In this document: one piece after another, positions 22,346 through 34,027 of the stretch
Numbering within the stretch: the stretch's first letter is position 1
Layout: each line of letters begins with the position of its first letter
Assembly: GCF_009017415.1 (NCBI RefSeq)
Contig: NC_092407.1
Span: 186,001 to 250,000, forward strand
Direction: 5' to 3'
Source: Aspergillus flavus
Taxonomy: Eukaryota; Ascomycota; Eurotiomycetes; Eurotiales; Aspergillaceae
DNA: 64,000 bases
Notes under the pieces: generated by a model
What the model saw: only the letters and a program-made list of their open reading frames with translations
The model's database searches: none
What the model was told of the DNA's origin: nothing
Program-made: the position numbers and the translations under genes

Positions 22346-25300
22346 GATGGTCGACTTGAGGAAGATTCACTCTCACGGCATGCACATGAGAACATCAGCA
22401 CCAGGAAAAAGAAACGATCTACGCGGCCAAGAGGGCCCTTTAAATAGGAGCACTTGTGTGCGCGTCAGTGACAGCCCATGCTTCCCAGAAGAAAGCCGAC
22501 CCCGCACAGCCTTTGCTGGAAATAATCCCCATGTCAGTGACAAGACGACACCATCTTAGTGGAGGTTATTTGTCTGTATCTCCTGACGTGTCCCGTCGGT
22601 GCGTATGCGCTGCGATTGGGTCGCTTGTGCCAATGAGGGAAGGAAACCTACAGGACAAGACAAGAAGAAATTGAATGATTGGTCCCGCGGATCCGGATCC
22701 TGGCTTGGTCAACTCTTTGAGCGCATCACATTGTGCCGAAGCCGTTGTGTTAGGGTTACATGAGGTCTTCTTCGCCGGGACGTCATTCATGTTTCTTGAA
22801 CACGAGTCGATCATCCTGTGCTCTTGTTTTGCGCAGCTTTCTCTCTAGATATCTGTAAGAATCAACTGAGGTATGTACCTACCAACGAGGTTCTATAATT
22901 CAGATGTGTATGTACAGTTCCCCAGACTTCTCCCCCACCTCCACCTCCACATTCTACCTACATATGTACAGTGCCGAGACTCCACATCCCCTAATGACAG
23001 CCACATATCTCGCTCTCCACTTTCGAAGACGAAGTATTAAAATAGTGAGAATGAGAAGCAGCTAGCTCTGTCATGAGGTCATGAGAGGGAATCCTGCGAA
23101 TCACATAGGGTCATCCTCGGAATATTCGAGCCGATGAATATAACAAAGTTATATCGAAGGAGCAGAGGGGCATTTTTGATTCGCTCTTGGCTCCCGCATG
23201 GACCTCGTCTCCTTTCTCCCCGCAGTTATTGACCATGCTACTCTGATACTAGGATTATAGGGAGACATGGATGGCACGATCCATGGGGTTGGGGTCACCC
23301 CAAGTCATTGGTGGAAGTAACGTTCTGTTACTACGGAATGGATTCAGATATAACTGCCAAGAAGGGTGGCTGCCGTTGTAAATACGATGGGTAACTCGGA
23401 TAGCTGACGCCTCTTTGCTTGTTTAAACGAGATCGCGCTGAAGGTGAGTGTTTAAATCAACTTCCATTGTTGTTGGACTTGAAACCCTAAGATGGTTGCA
23501 TTTCAGGCTGCGAGGGGTGAGGTGCTGGCTCGCTCCATCAGGATAGGAACACAACTCTTGGCGATCATCTGACAGGTCTGCTAGGCAAGAACTGATTCGA
23601 GGAGATATTGAGCCAGTAAAGCAGGACATCGAAATTGACCAAGACCGTCTGTTCCCTTGGCGCTCAGACCATCTTATTCATCATCCATCGCGGTTGATTC
23701 TTCTGCCGAATTGCCGGTGGTTAGTCCACGTGATCGGGCACATTAGTTATCGGGTGTGCTGAGGTAATCGGGGGGGGAATTGAGAAAAAAAAAAGTTTGT
23801 TTGTTTGATTCAACACGCGATCAAAACCCAACCCTACCCTACCCTACCCTACCTTAGAGAAAGCGACCGCCATGGCTCTTATCGAAATACGACAGTCTGA
23901 CTTGTCCCGCCAAGAATACGAGATATTGCCTTTTTCGGTCTGGAAGGAAATCATGGACGGAGTGAAAAAACGGCCGAATGAATGCCCGCCCAGATAATGG
24001 AATGATGACATGGTGGAACCGAAGACGCTTAGCTGCAGGTGAACCCTGAAACACCGCCACCCAGCCATGGTTGAGAGTGGGCAGCAAGATCCCTCTGGTC
24101 CATGGATCAGGGATCGAGACTGCACTCAATCGACATGGTGCTTTAGCTGCGCAGCCAATCATTGCTCTCCTCCCGTTGGAGTGGGATTCCCCTGGTGAGC
24201 ATCCTTTGGTTTCGAACGCTCTCATGCGTGGCCACACTGAGGCTGCGTGGCTCATCACCAATAACAAGCTCCACTCCGGGTCCCAGATTCTGGAAAGGGC
24301 AATCCGAACAAGCAATCTCCTCTGCCGCCATTACCGACTCGGTCTAGTCCCGAGCCAACTAGGAAATTCTATTCAAGGACATGTTTTCTCAGTCGGGGAG
24401 GTGAGTGTCGCTGCTCTAACCTGACCAGTCTAGTCAACAATGAGGTGATCCTTCATGCCTAGACTCCTTGGCTGCATTCTCCATTCTATCGCTGCTTTAA
24501 AGGTCAGCTTTCCATATCTACTCTTTTATCTATATAAAATACGACTTTTATACGGAGTAGACTTGGCGATGGCTATTACCTTTGTACGTATCTACTACTC
24601 GTAGTAACGTAAAGTCATACCGAAGTATATGCGGTATTCGTGAGATCAGACACCCATGCCGCAATTAATAGCGCTACTGCAAAGACCTTGCTTCCCGCAA
24701 TGTTAGTGAGAGAAACAAAGAGCCAAGTATATTTGGGGTCAACTGATCACAGTCGACTCGCTGCAGCTGTTCTAATCCGCGTCCATCAGGCAAGGAAGAC
24801 AAAATCCAAACAGATCCCGAAGAACAGGAGTATCCATCACACCACCACCCTATGGCAGTTCACTTAAAGTAACTCCATTATAAACCCTTGAATAAAAGAC
24901 TATATCGAAAAGAAAAAAAAAAATGTTAGTCGTGTAATGGATGGATATGAACAGACTGGTTCAACCTGAACTACCTTCCGCTCATCACTGCCACAGTGCG
25001 TGAATATATATTCACGAGTACTAGCGCCGAGAAGAAGATTAGGCTCAAGAGAATACTAGGGGTATACCTAGTCACTTCATGATTTCCTATATAGTCTAGT
25101 TAATACCATAGCATACCATCAGATCAGATTAGACTAAATAGCAATCACAAGTACTTTCCAATACAAGATATGAATTTGTTGTACTTCGCATGTACTAGAA
25201 CCTGATGGACGACAGGATTAAAGCGGCGTGGAAGGGAGCTAAACCGTAAAGAGAGGCCAACGCAGGGCACTTCCAATCAGGTGGCCCCGTTGATCTTCAT

Positions 25301-25674
25301 CTCATCCCGTCGTCGTCAACATCGTTTCTTGCCCTGTTCTTGTCTTGTCATCCTGCTCTCTTCCCGTCCCACCAGATCGTCCTTCCTTTTGCCCCCTTCC
25401 CCTTCCCCCCCCTTGTCCACTATCGTTCTGTCCTAGTCTCGCTTCTTCCCATTCCATTCTTTATCTTTCGACCTCGCTGGTTCTTTCCTCATTCTCCCAT
25501 GGTCTAACACACCCGTCATGCCGGATTTCTTCCCCGATATCAGGAACCACCCCGGGAGGATAGTCCTGCTCTGTACCGCCCATATTCAATTCCGTTAACT
25601 TCCGTGGACGATGCGAACGCTTCTGCTGCACACTCTGACGTCGCCGTATTTCCCATGGGACGTGCTGGTCAAGC
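22346..25674. other. Long divergent intergenic interval
   Basis: About 3.3 kb between divergent genes. It holds the sugar-transporter promoter, an ACCCT array (23831-23853), and a 41-codon frame at 23872-23997 starting in a strong context (GACCGCCATGG) but without known motif. A 117-codon frame at 24071-24424 also resembles nothing recognised. The last 350 bases are strongly pyrimidine-rich (25340-25510), as in many fungal leaders. Confidence 0.45.
23831..23853 (+). repeat. Short ACCCT pentanucleotide array
   Basis: Four perfect copies of ACCCT followed by ACC. It resembles but differs from the usual fungal telomere unit (CCCTAA), lacking one A. It is a small simple repeat 19 bases before a short open frame. 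Confidence 0.6.
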
Positions 25675-28600
25675 ATGTCCTGGGATTTGAAGAAGAGGAA
25701 GCTGCAAGCGCTGTGGTCGCACATTAACACAAGGAGTAAGAAAGTTCCCGCATGGGTCATGAATGCCCGGTTCCCGCTAACAGTGTGTGTATTATGAATA
25801 GGATCCCAATTCTTCACTGCTCGTCATGGATCGTCCTCCCAAGCGAAAGGGTGGCGTCCCTTCACCCTGCGCCCGATCTACCTCACCTTCCTCGCATGTT
25901 TGATGTTTTTGATGTTGCTGATCTTGGAGGGTTTGCGGCGCTATACGGTGTTGTACGGAGGACTGGTCTTTCTGGAAGCAACGGAGGAAGTGTCCAGTGC
26001 CCAGTCGTTTGCCTACAACTATATCCCCATTATCGTCGCCCTCATACTTGTTACCCTATGGTCTCTCGTCGACTTCGATGTCCTGCGTCTCGAGCCGTAT
26101 TTCCAGCTGGCCCGACCGGAGGGCGTTCCGGCCTCCGTGCTCTTTATCAACTACAACTTCGGTCAAACCTTCGTTACGCCATTTACCTCAGCCAAACGAG
26201 GTCACTGGGTGGCCCTATTGGTATCGATTGTAACCGTCCTCATTCGCATGTTCCTCCCCGCTCTGCAGAGTACACTTTTGGAACTGCGCGAGGTCACCGT
26301 GATCTCCAATGAGCAGATGAAGACCTGGCCGGAGCTAGTGGACTTGGGCACCCAGGCTAATTGGATCGCCGCCCAGGAACGGAGCAGTTTCGATTCCGCA
26401 AACTCTGCCGTTGCTTCAAGTACCAATAGTCTACAGAAATCACGATCCCCCGACTTTGCCGTGCCGCCCGTGCAAATTCCGACAAATGACCGACGGGAAA
26501 GCACTGTGTGGAAAGTCAACCAAACCATTTATTGGTCGCAATTAGCCTGTCATGACTTGGCGACAAATGATGCGTTACCGGTGACGATCAATCAAACCGA
26601 CGTGGAACACCCGATCCTTTCGTGGAACGTGACTGGGTTGCCCCTGGTCAACGGGACGAACCAGGATTGCTCGTTGGACTTTCAATACGATAGCATTTTC
26701 TACCCGGAGACTGACTTTCTTCAAGTGCGTTACTGGGAGCCCGTGTGGACGACCGATACCTTTGACTCAGGCGATGTGCGAAAAGCATTCCGTCCCCGTG
26801 GTTGTGACCCGTTCGATCTGTACGGCGTTCTGTTATCCGTCAATGCAACGACGGCTCCTGCCGACGCGATCAGCTCCCTGGGCTCCCAATATACTTCGTC
26901 GGCAACCATGTTTGCTTGCGATATCGAGTACCACAAAGCCACGGCGGAGATCTGCATGCATGCGAATAGTTCTATCACGTCGGTGCGTGTCATTGCAAAT
27001 ACCACCACCAATCTGACCAACCAGGAGTTCAATATCGACGAGTTTCAGGGCCTCCTCTCTCATCGCGCACCCTACACGAGTGATGTACTTTTCATGCAGT
27101 ATAACGACACAATGGGTGACCTCACCGTGACCGAGCTTGCGGTCATCAGTCAGGACGTGGATGACTTGGAGCCCATGCCTGTTCTGGATACCGCGACAGT
27201 CATGGAGCAAGGGGAGTTCGAAGAAAAAACCAAGCGGGTGGTCATCCAAGCCTTTGTGCTGACCATGGGGCGTTTGTTTAATCCGGATATACCTCCCGCG
27301 ACCGTCTCCGCCGTCCGCTTCGCACACTCAGTCACTATTGCCGTCGTTTCGTTCGCAGCGACCTTGTCGGAGGCCATTCTCTTCTTGTGCACCGTTGTGG
27401 CTCTTGCCTTACTATATTTCTACCAGCGCCGGCCCAACATCCTTCAAAGCGACCCTGGCTCCATTGGGGCGATGTGTAGCATGGTTACGGACTTGTTTTC
27501 CCCGTCGAATATTCTCGGTAATGCGCAGTCCGATTTCCATCAGCTTTCGACTCGTCAACTGCGGATGCGTCTTCGAAATTTCCGACTCTACTGGCAGGAA
27601 GGACCGATGGGAAGACGCGTGGAACTAGTCTCGGTGGACGGTGAGAATCATGGTAAGTACTAGGCTCGCCCTGAATGGTTCTATTGATCCCACTGACGAG
27701 AATAGACTCAGCCCGCCTGAGGGACCGAATTCGCACGCGTGTTGACCCGAGGCCGCACTTTTTGGTGATTCCGATTTTTATCCTTGAGTTTCTCCTTCTC
27801 GTCGCTGTCATCGCTATCATGGCTGTAGTCATTGCCTCTCTCGCACATGAGGGTAATTTCCAACATCTTACCCAGTCGGATTCTAGTTTCTTCCAGGTCA
27901 TTCTGTCTTTCCTCCCTTCTGTGGTTGCCTCTGCGGTCGGGGCGCTCTGCAATTCTATCCAGCGGAATATCAGCATCCTAGAGCCGTGGGTCCATCTGCA
28001 ACGCGGACAGGCAAAAGCGAGGGCCTCATTGTCGATGAACTACGCCTCTCAGACCCCTTGGCTGGTTCTTTTGAAAACCATCCGGGACCGTCATCTCTTG
28101 TTGGGCCTGGTGTCCTTGGCCTGCGTGGTCAACACGGTCCTCACGGTGGTTGCGGGTGGACTTTTTACGCAAAAGCTCACCACATCCGGGTTCTCCACCG
28201 ACGCCATCCAGGCGAACTACAGTAATTCCATTTTCAAGCAAACCGACTTTGCCGCGGATTTTACCGAGTACGACCTGATTCAGACCAGTATCACCAGTGG
28301 GGTGCCCATGATCCCGTGGACCAGTCCGGATTATTCGTTCGTGCCGCTGAAAAACACCAAGCCGAACGTGACTGCCTCGTATGAGGCTACGACCCTCGGC
28401 ATTGGAGCTGATTTCGAATGCCAGCAATTGTCAATCTCCAACCACTTGAAGAAAAATGACACGACCGGGGCATTGTATTGGCAATACCAACCGTTTCAGA
28501 ATGAAAGCCGACAATGCACAGTAGACATGTTCCAGCAAAAGAACGAGAAGATCCCCCTCTCCATTCACTTCCTTTCGCCGGCGGCCCTCGAGGACATGGA

Positions 28601-29543
28601 CCAATGCCAAACATTCACGGTTCTGGTCCTCGGGCGATGGAATTACACAGGGGGCTCGACCATAACCGAGAAAAACACGATCGCTTTGCACTGCGAACCG
28701 CAAGTCCAGATGCAGAACTTTTCCATTCTTTTCGACCAAAAGGGTCAGATTCAGGACTATGACCCTGTACCAAACACTACGATTACATCAGGCCCCATGT
28801 ATGAGAATGCCACGGTTAGTCTGGGTCAATTCAACAAAGTCTTCGCCTCCATTCCCCAAAGCTTTGTCGACGAGGAGCAACAAGGGCCTACCGTGTCTTC
28901 GTATGATTGGGCGGGCTTTCTGGTTGCTCGCTTGTATAAGCAAAGGGAGAATGGGATTTCCGCGCTTGATCCGCAAGACCTAATCACCATGTCAGAGACG
29001 GTTTACCAGTGGGTGTACAGCACCTACTTTTCTCTGTGGGGACCGACCTACCTTGAGCCGCTGGAGCAGCCGTACACTGCCACCAATGCTACCGTCTACT
29101 ACAGTACTTGGACTATGGTCCCATCGGTCCCGTCATTGACCATTGCGCTGTCTATCATCGCGCTGGACACGCTGGTCGTGCTGGTCGTGTTTGGGACGCG
29201 ACGAGGTCGGTTCAAAGGGCCACGGATTCCGCGATCCATTGGATCCGTGATTCCTTGGATTGCTAATAGTCGGATGCTGAGCGACTTTCGAGGGACTTAT
29301 TCGTGGACTAGCCTCCAGCGCCGGGATTACCTGGAGCGATTAGACAAACGCTATGCATTCCGTATGTTTCCAGGATCGGACGCCCAGTGGCGGTTTGCTG
29401 TGGACGAAGAGCCGCTGGTGCGGGAGGACAAGCCGACCGTCGTTACTGATCCGGGCGCCTTGGATCCCGCGAAGCAGCCCGGTGCAATTGAGCTCCGGCC
29501 TATTGGCAATGATGATACTGGTGCCCCACGAAATCATGAATAA
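25675..29543 (+). CDS. Large multi-pass membrane protein with two DUF3433 regions
   Basis: A 1249-aa membrane protein of the fungal DUF3433 family, whose function is unknown. Exons 25675-25735, 25802-27652 and 27706-29543 sum to 1250 codons. After a basic N-terminus (MSWDLKKRKLQALWSHINTR) the first DUF3433 unit starts at WRPFTLRPIYLTFLACL and includes VDFDVLRLEPYFQLARPEG. A long N-glycosylation-rich segment follows, then a helix (SVTIAVVSFAATLSEAILFL). The second unit starts near PRPHFLVIPIFILEFLLL and has ISILEPWVHLQRG, matching the same LEP-x(4)-L pattern. A last helix lies in SLTIALSIIALDTLVVLVVF before a cytosolic tail. The two halves look like an internal duplication. Alternative upstream starts were not convincing because frames break before 25675. 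Confidence 0.8.
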
Positions 29544-30103
29544 TGTGATATGACCTGCCTGTATTATAGCACGGCGTCTTTGAGTTTTGGTTAGACAGGA
29601 TTTTGTAATTATCTATGTATTGCACATGTGGGACTTTTGTACATATAGCATGATAATATATGGACCACATAATTTTGACAAGGGAAAGATGGAAGAATGT
29701 TCTCCGTATGTTGTACGCCATCGACTAACGCCTTGGAGCAGTTCCAGGGCCCCAATCTACCTCCAGTGCACTCTTTCCGACGACGTACTCTCAAGAAGGC
29801 CTTTCGTACGCCTTTGTCGATTGTCTTTGGCCAGTGATAGCGACCGGCTGCTTCAGAGGCTGATATGCATGCTATATGCATGAGCTACGAGTGATATATA
29901 TGCTCGAATCAAAGCAATTTTCCGTCATAAGGGGGCGTTAGGGCGAAAGGTAAGTACAGAGAAAAGAAAATAGCACAGGATACTCAATCAATGTGATTCC
30001 GTAGTCCAGCTAACCAATGCTCTATCCTGTGCTGTCTTGCAGCAATTCGTCGAAAAGTCTCATGTCAATCACTACGCCTGCTACTCCATGCCCCATGCTT
30101 CAA
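29544..30103. other. Convergent intergenic region
   Basis: The 3' flanks of the DUF3433 gene and of the minus-strand AA9 gene. AT-rich around 29600-29660. Nothing recognisable. Confidence 0.45.
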
Positions 30104-31351
30104 TCATGCGGTCCACTTCTTGTACTTCCTTACATCTCTCTTAAAGACCTGGGTCGATCCACCAAGCGTCTTTGGTTCTGGTGTAAGAACCTTGCCTTTG
30201 TTCGGGGGTCCGTTGAAATCGCCGCTGTTGCAGGCGTCGTCAATGGAATTGCACTTGGTCATCCAGATATCGCAGGCAGAGACACCCGTGGGAAGAGCGG
30301 TGTCATAGCAAACCTGACTTTGATCCCAGCACTTCTTGGAGGACTATCAACGAGTTAGCATTCACCATGAAACCTGAATATAAGATGGGAGAACATACAG
30401 CCCAGCAACCGTTCTCATCACTATAGTCAGGAACCTCAAACCCACACCAGTTATCACGCTGCAGGATACACCCGGCCGGCTTGAGACCCTTGTTCTGAGC
30501 AGTGACAGCCCTCTTCTGGGCCGGACAGACCGAACGCTCCTCAACACCTTTGCTCTCATAGACAGCCGGCCCGGGGATCGGATAGGGTAGCTGCAGGGGC
30601 TTCTCATAGATATTGTACTTCACGCCCGGGCTCTCCAACGAGTAAAAACCCTCACCAATGCTAACAGTCTCAGGCTTCGCACTACCACCACCCTGCACAA
30701 AGATCTGGGCACAGTTGACATAGAACTGGGGATCAGCCGGCGTCTCAGAGGCAGCATGCAGCGCCAGGAGCTCCGTCCTGACTAAGTAATAGCCCTGTTC
30801 AATATCGGAGGGTACCCGCACAGACAGGAACCCGTTATTGTCGATCAGTTTCTCCGTGCACCACTTCTCGGTGCTCTCATCGTAGCCCGTGTGCCAGATC
30901 TTGAACCATCCGTCGCCCGCAGCGTTGTTATCGGCTGTCGCATCGTCAACCTTCTTCATGTACACGGCGCAGGGACCCTTGTGACTGATGTCGATGGAAC
31001 CAGGCTTGGCGCCGTCGGCCCATGCGCGGAATTCGAAGGTCAGGAGGGAGTTGGCTTTCGCGGGGCACACCCGGGAGACGGCTTTTTCACCATCCTTGCC
31101 TGTAATTCCGAGTTGTGTTAGTTGATATGGCTCGGACTTTATCGGGGGTAGTCCTGGGGGATGAAGTTCATACCGCAGGCGATATCCTTGCTGGTCAAGG
31201 GCTCGATGGGGTATGTGACGGTGTTGGCATCACGGTTCATACGGACACAGGTGCCATCACCCTGGTTGACTTCGTCTACGTAGAGAGTGGTGAAGGTTGT
31301 GTGGCTGAGCGCCAAGGGAGCGAGGAGGAGGAACAGGGCTGATCGGAACAT
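30104..31351 (-). CDS. AA9 lytic polysaccharide monooxygenase with C-terminal Cys-rich extension
   Basis: A 372-aa secreted copper enzyme of auxiliary activity family 9 (former GH61), which oxidatively cleaves cellulose or related glucans. Exons are 31174-31351, 30399-31099 and 30104-30343 (minus strand). A 16-residue signal peptide ends before His17 (HTTFTTLYVDEV), the N-terminal copper-brace histidine. The second copper His is in LLALHAAS and the axial Tyr in QFYVNCAQIFVQGGG; DISHKGPCAVYMKK is also typical. After the catalytic domain (about residue 250) comes a tail with eight or more Cys (CILQRDNWCGFEVPDYSDENGCW, here named by position 30360-30480, continuing to KCWDQSQVCYD and KCNSIDDACN) instead of a CBM1. 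The tail may bind substrate or copper; its role is unknown. Confidence 0.92.
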
Positions 31352-34027
31352 CTTTAACTGGGCAGACGGAAAGGAATGTAAGGATCAATCACAGATTGAT
31401 GGCTGAATGACGTTTGAACGTAAGGAACGAATAAGTGAGAACCTGCCTCAAGCAGGTTTGCTAGAAAAGAATGACTACAAAGAAAGGAATGACTTGAAGA
31501 ACGGAAAACTAAGAGATGGTACCGAAAGAGGCGACGGTGAGGGTATATAAAGAAATTCAATCTCCAGACCCTGCACAAAAACCACCAACACACCGGCGGA
31601 CCCTATCCACTAACCGAAAGCCCAATTGAACCCTTAATAGACCTTAAGCAGGCCATGATGAGTCCAGTCGATCAATTAAATTGCTCGGCGCTTACCGAGA
31701 GATTAGCAGCGGAGATCAAACCAACCAACACTTTAACGCCGCCGGGTCCGATCGAAGTCCAGATTCGCTGAAATGCCGTCGGGTAATCCGCCCCCGAGGG
31801 TCTTTCTTGGCTGTTTCAGAGATGTGGTGGCGTTCGTGTGTTCTTTGTCGCTGTTGGATTCGGTGGAAATTGACGGTGGAGAATCGTCCCTGACAGACAG
31901 GCACCGGTGAGGGTTAATGAGGGCAGGGCCGTCCAGTGGTTGTCTGCCCTGCTAAATGAGCTCGTTTCACACTGAGTCAACTTCGACTGGATGTGTCTAA
32001 CATGCATGGAGCAGGTTTTGAGGGAATTGAACCTGCAAACATACTCAATTACATGTCGACTAGAATGGGAGAACCGTCTATTGTTTGCCTTTGTGCTTGT
32101 GCAATGTAACCAAATATAGCACTCACAATAATGGCATTATTCCAAGCGCACACAGGCAGTGTGACAGTGAGTGCCGTGGAGTGGATCACAGCTAGGGCCA
32201 TGTTGCATTCGGATAGAGTCTTGGCTTCCACTCTCGTCCCCTGAACCACCTCAATCTGATTGGCTTACCAGTCTTCCTGCGTTGGGATCTGGTTCAGGAA
32301 CAGATCCAGTCGGGTTTGGAATGGGCATCTTTCGGGATTTAGAGCGCCGTTAAATCATCCGACTTTCTTGGCTACTGTGAAGACGCAGTCGTTGACTCGT
32401 CGCACTTTCATACATGCATGAACAAAGAAATCTTTCCCCGGCTTTAGGATACAGGACCACAAAGAACAGGGCAGAATAAACTTCGCCGTGCTCTATTTTT
32501 ACAGTAGAACTGCTCTTTGTGACACTGAGATGATCATAGTATCATCTCAGATCGCCTCGGAGAATTAATTACTCTAACCCGGATAAGCAATCTGGATAAG
32601 CCATGACCGAACTCCTGACAGAATAGGAGAAGTCAGTGATTCCGCATGGTGCCAGGATCTTCTCAGTATACACTCATGTCGCTTACACTTGGCAGTCAGA
32701 GGACATATGAATAAGGGGTAATTTCAGCCACAAAGGATGGGTAATTTAGATCGCGACCACTAGCCGCGAGGACTTACTGATGACTGCAGGGAGGGATTCG
32801 AATCGTTGATGTATAACAGTTGGAGATAATTATCGTACCCTCCTTGGGGCAAGAAACAGTCAGCTGACCAGACCTTCCAGCCTCAACTCGAATACCTCTA
32901 TGTCCGCAGAGTTACTCATGCGAGAATCTGCATTCCTCTCGATTCCACTCAATCGTCTATGCTGGAGCTTGAGAACAGCGGTTAGCACATGGTTTCCAAG
33001 GATATTGCCTGCCACATGATCAGGGCGACCGGTTTCAAATCCATCGGGCATGTCCAGTCAGGTTATTCATAGGGCAGCATAGGGCGCTTCTGTGATGGTG
33101 TCAAATGGTTATTACATTATCATTGGACCTTGGCCCTTCAGGTCGTTTCCAGCTTTCTTGTAAACATATACGCCAACCCGATGGGAGAAATGGTCGCCTC
33201 GTTCATATTTTGGCATGCGGTATATTCACTTTGGGTTATTCGCTGTTTGAAAGCCTGGTTGCACTATTAAGATCGTTGCATATTCCAGCTGACCTTATAG
33301 TCTAATAAAGTTGACCTGGTCTTGTACAGGAAGATATCAAAAAGATTTTCTCAGTGCGCTAATTAGAGCTCATGAATCAATACTTGATACTCTAATCGAA
33401 GGATGGATAGAAAGCAGCAACAAGCCAAATTGGTTGAGGATGGTGATATTAAGATAATCTAGTTGAAGCGGACATTATGATGCAGTGAGCAGGTCCAGCA
33501 ATACTCGATCCTTATCATTTGCTTACTGACAATCTAAGGTATAGTCCGACTATCACCCGGATTAATATGTATCGGAAGGTCTCCAAAATTCTCTCATAAA
33601 CAAGATCTAGACCGGGAAGTCTGGACTGAAGCTGTGAAATTTGGCATGAAATGACCTATCACCAACAAAATAGAATAGCCCCTGGTGGTCTCTACATCAC
33701 CTAGTCGGACTCGTCATATCTACACGAGAAAAGCTACCGAGAAAGGCCCGTTCATCATTCCATAGAATTCATCTCGAACGCTGTCAAATTTTCTATATCA
33801 TATGAGCAAGCCGGTGAAATTCTTTCGCACTCAAGCATAGAGTATCTTGACTACCTAGACATAGTCATCTGGAAGTACAGATGTTAGCAGTACGGATCTG
33901 AATACCCTGATGGAAGATTGTTGGTGCCTGAGGCTGGAAGACTAGGCGGCTTACTAATAGCGTAGCTAGGGAGCTGCATACCGCACATCGCTGAAGATAG
34001 CCAGGGTTGTGTGCTAGAAAATGGTGA
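31352..34027. other. Gene-poor interval
   Basis: About 2.7 kb with the AA9 promoter at its left end and no recognisable gene. Open frames are short and motif-free. A sequence resembling a reversed tRNA B-box near 32020-32035 does not fold into a tRNA. The right part is AT-rich. Confidence 0.45.

Noticed and set aside
23831..23853. Telomeric repeat or internal telomere
   Set aside because: The unit is ACCCT, not the TTAGGG/CCCTAA unit of filamentous fungi, and there are only four copies.
24071..24424. 117-codon plus-strand open frame
   Set aside because: No recognisable domain; it overlaps a 153-codon frame on the other strand that is equally motif-free.
32018..32036. tRNA B-box-like sequence on the minus strand (GGTTCAATTCC)
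   Set aside because: The flanking bases do not pair into a T-stem and no A-box lies at the right distance.
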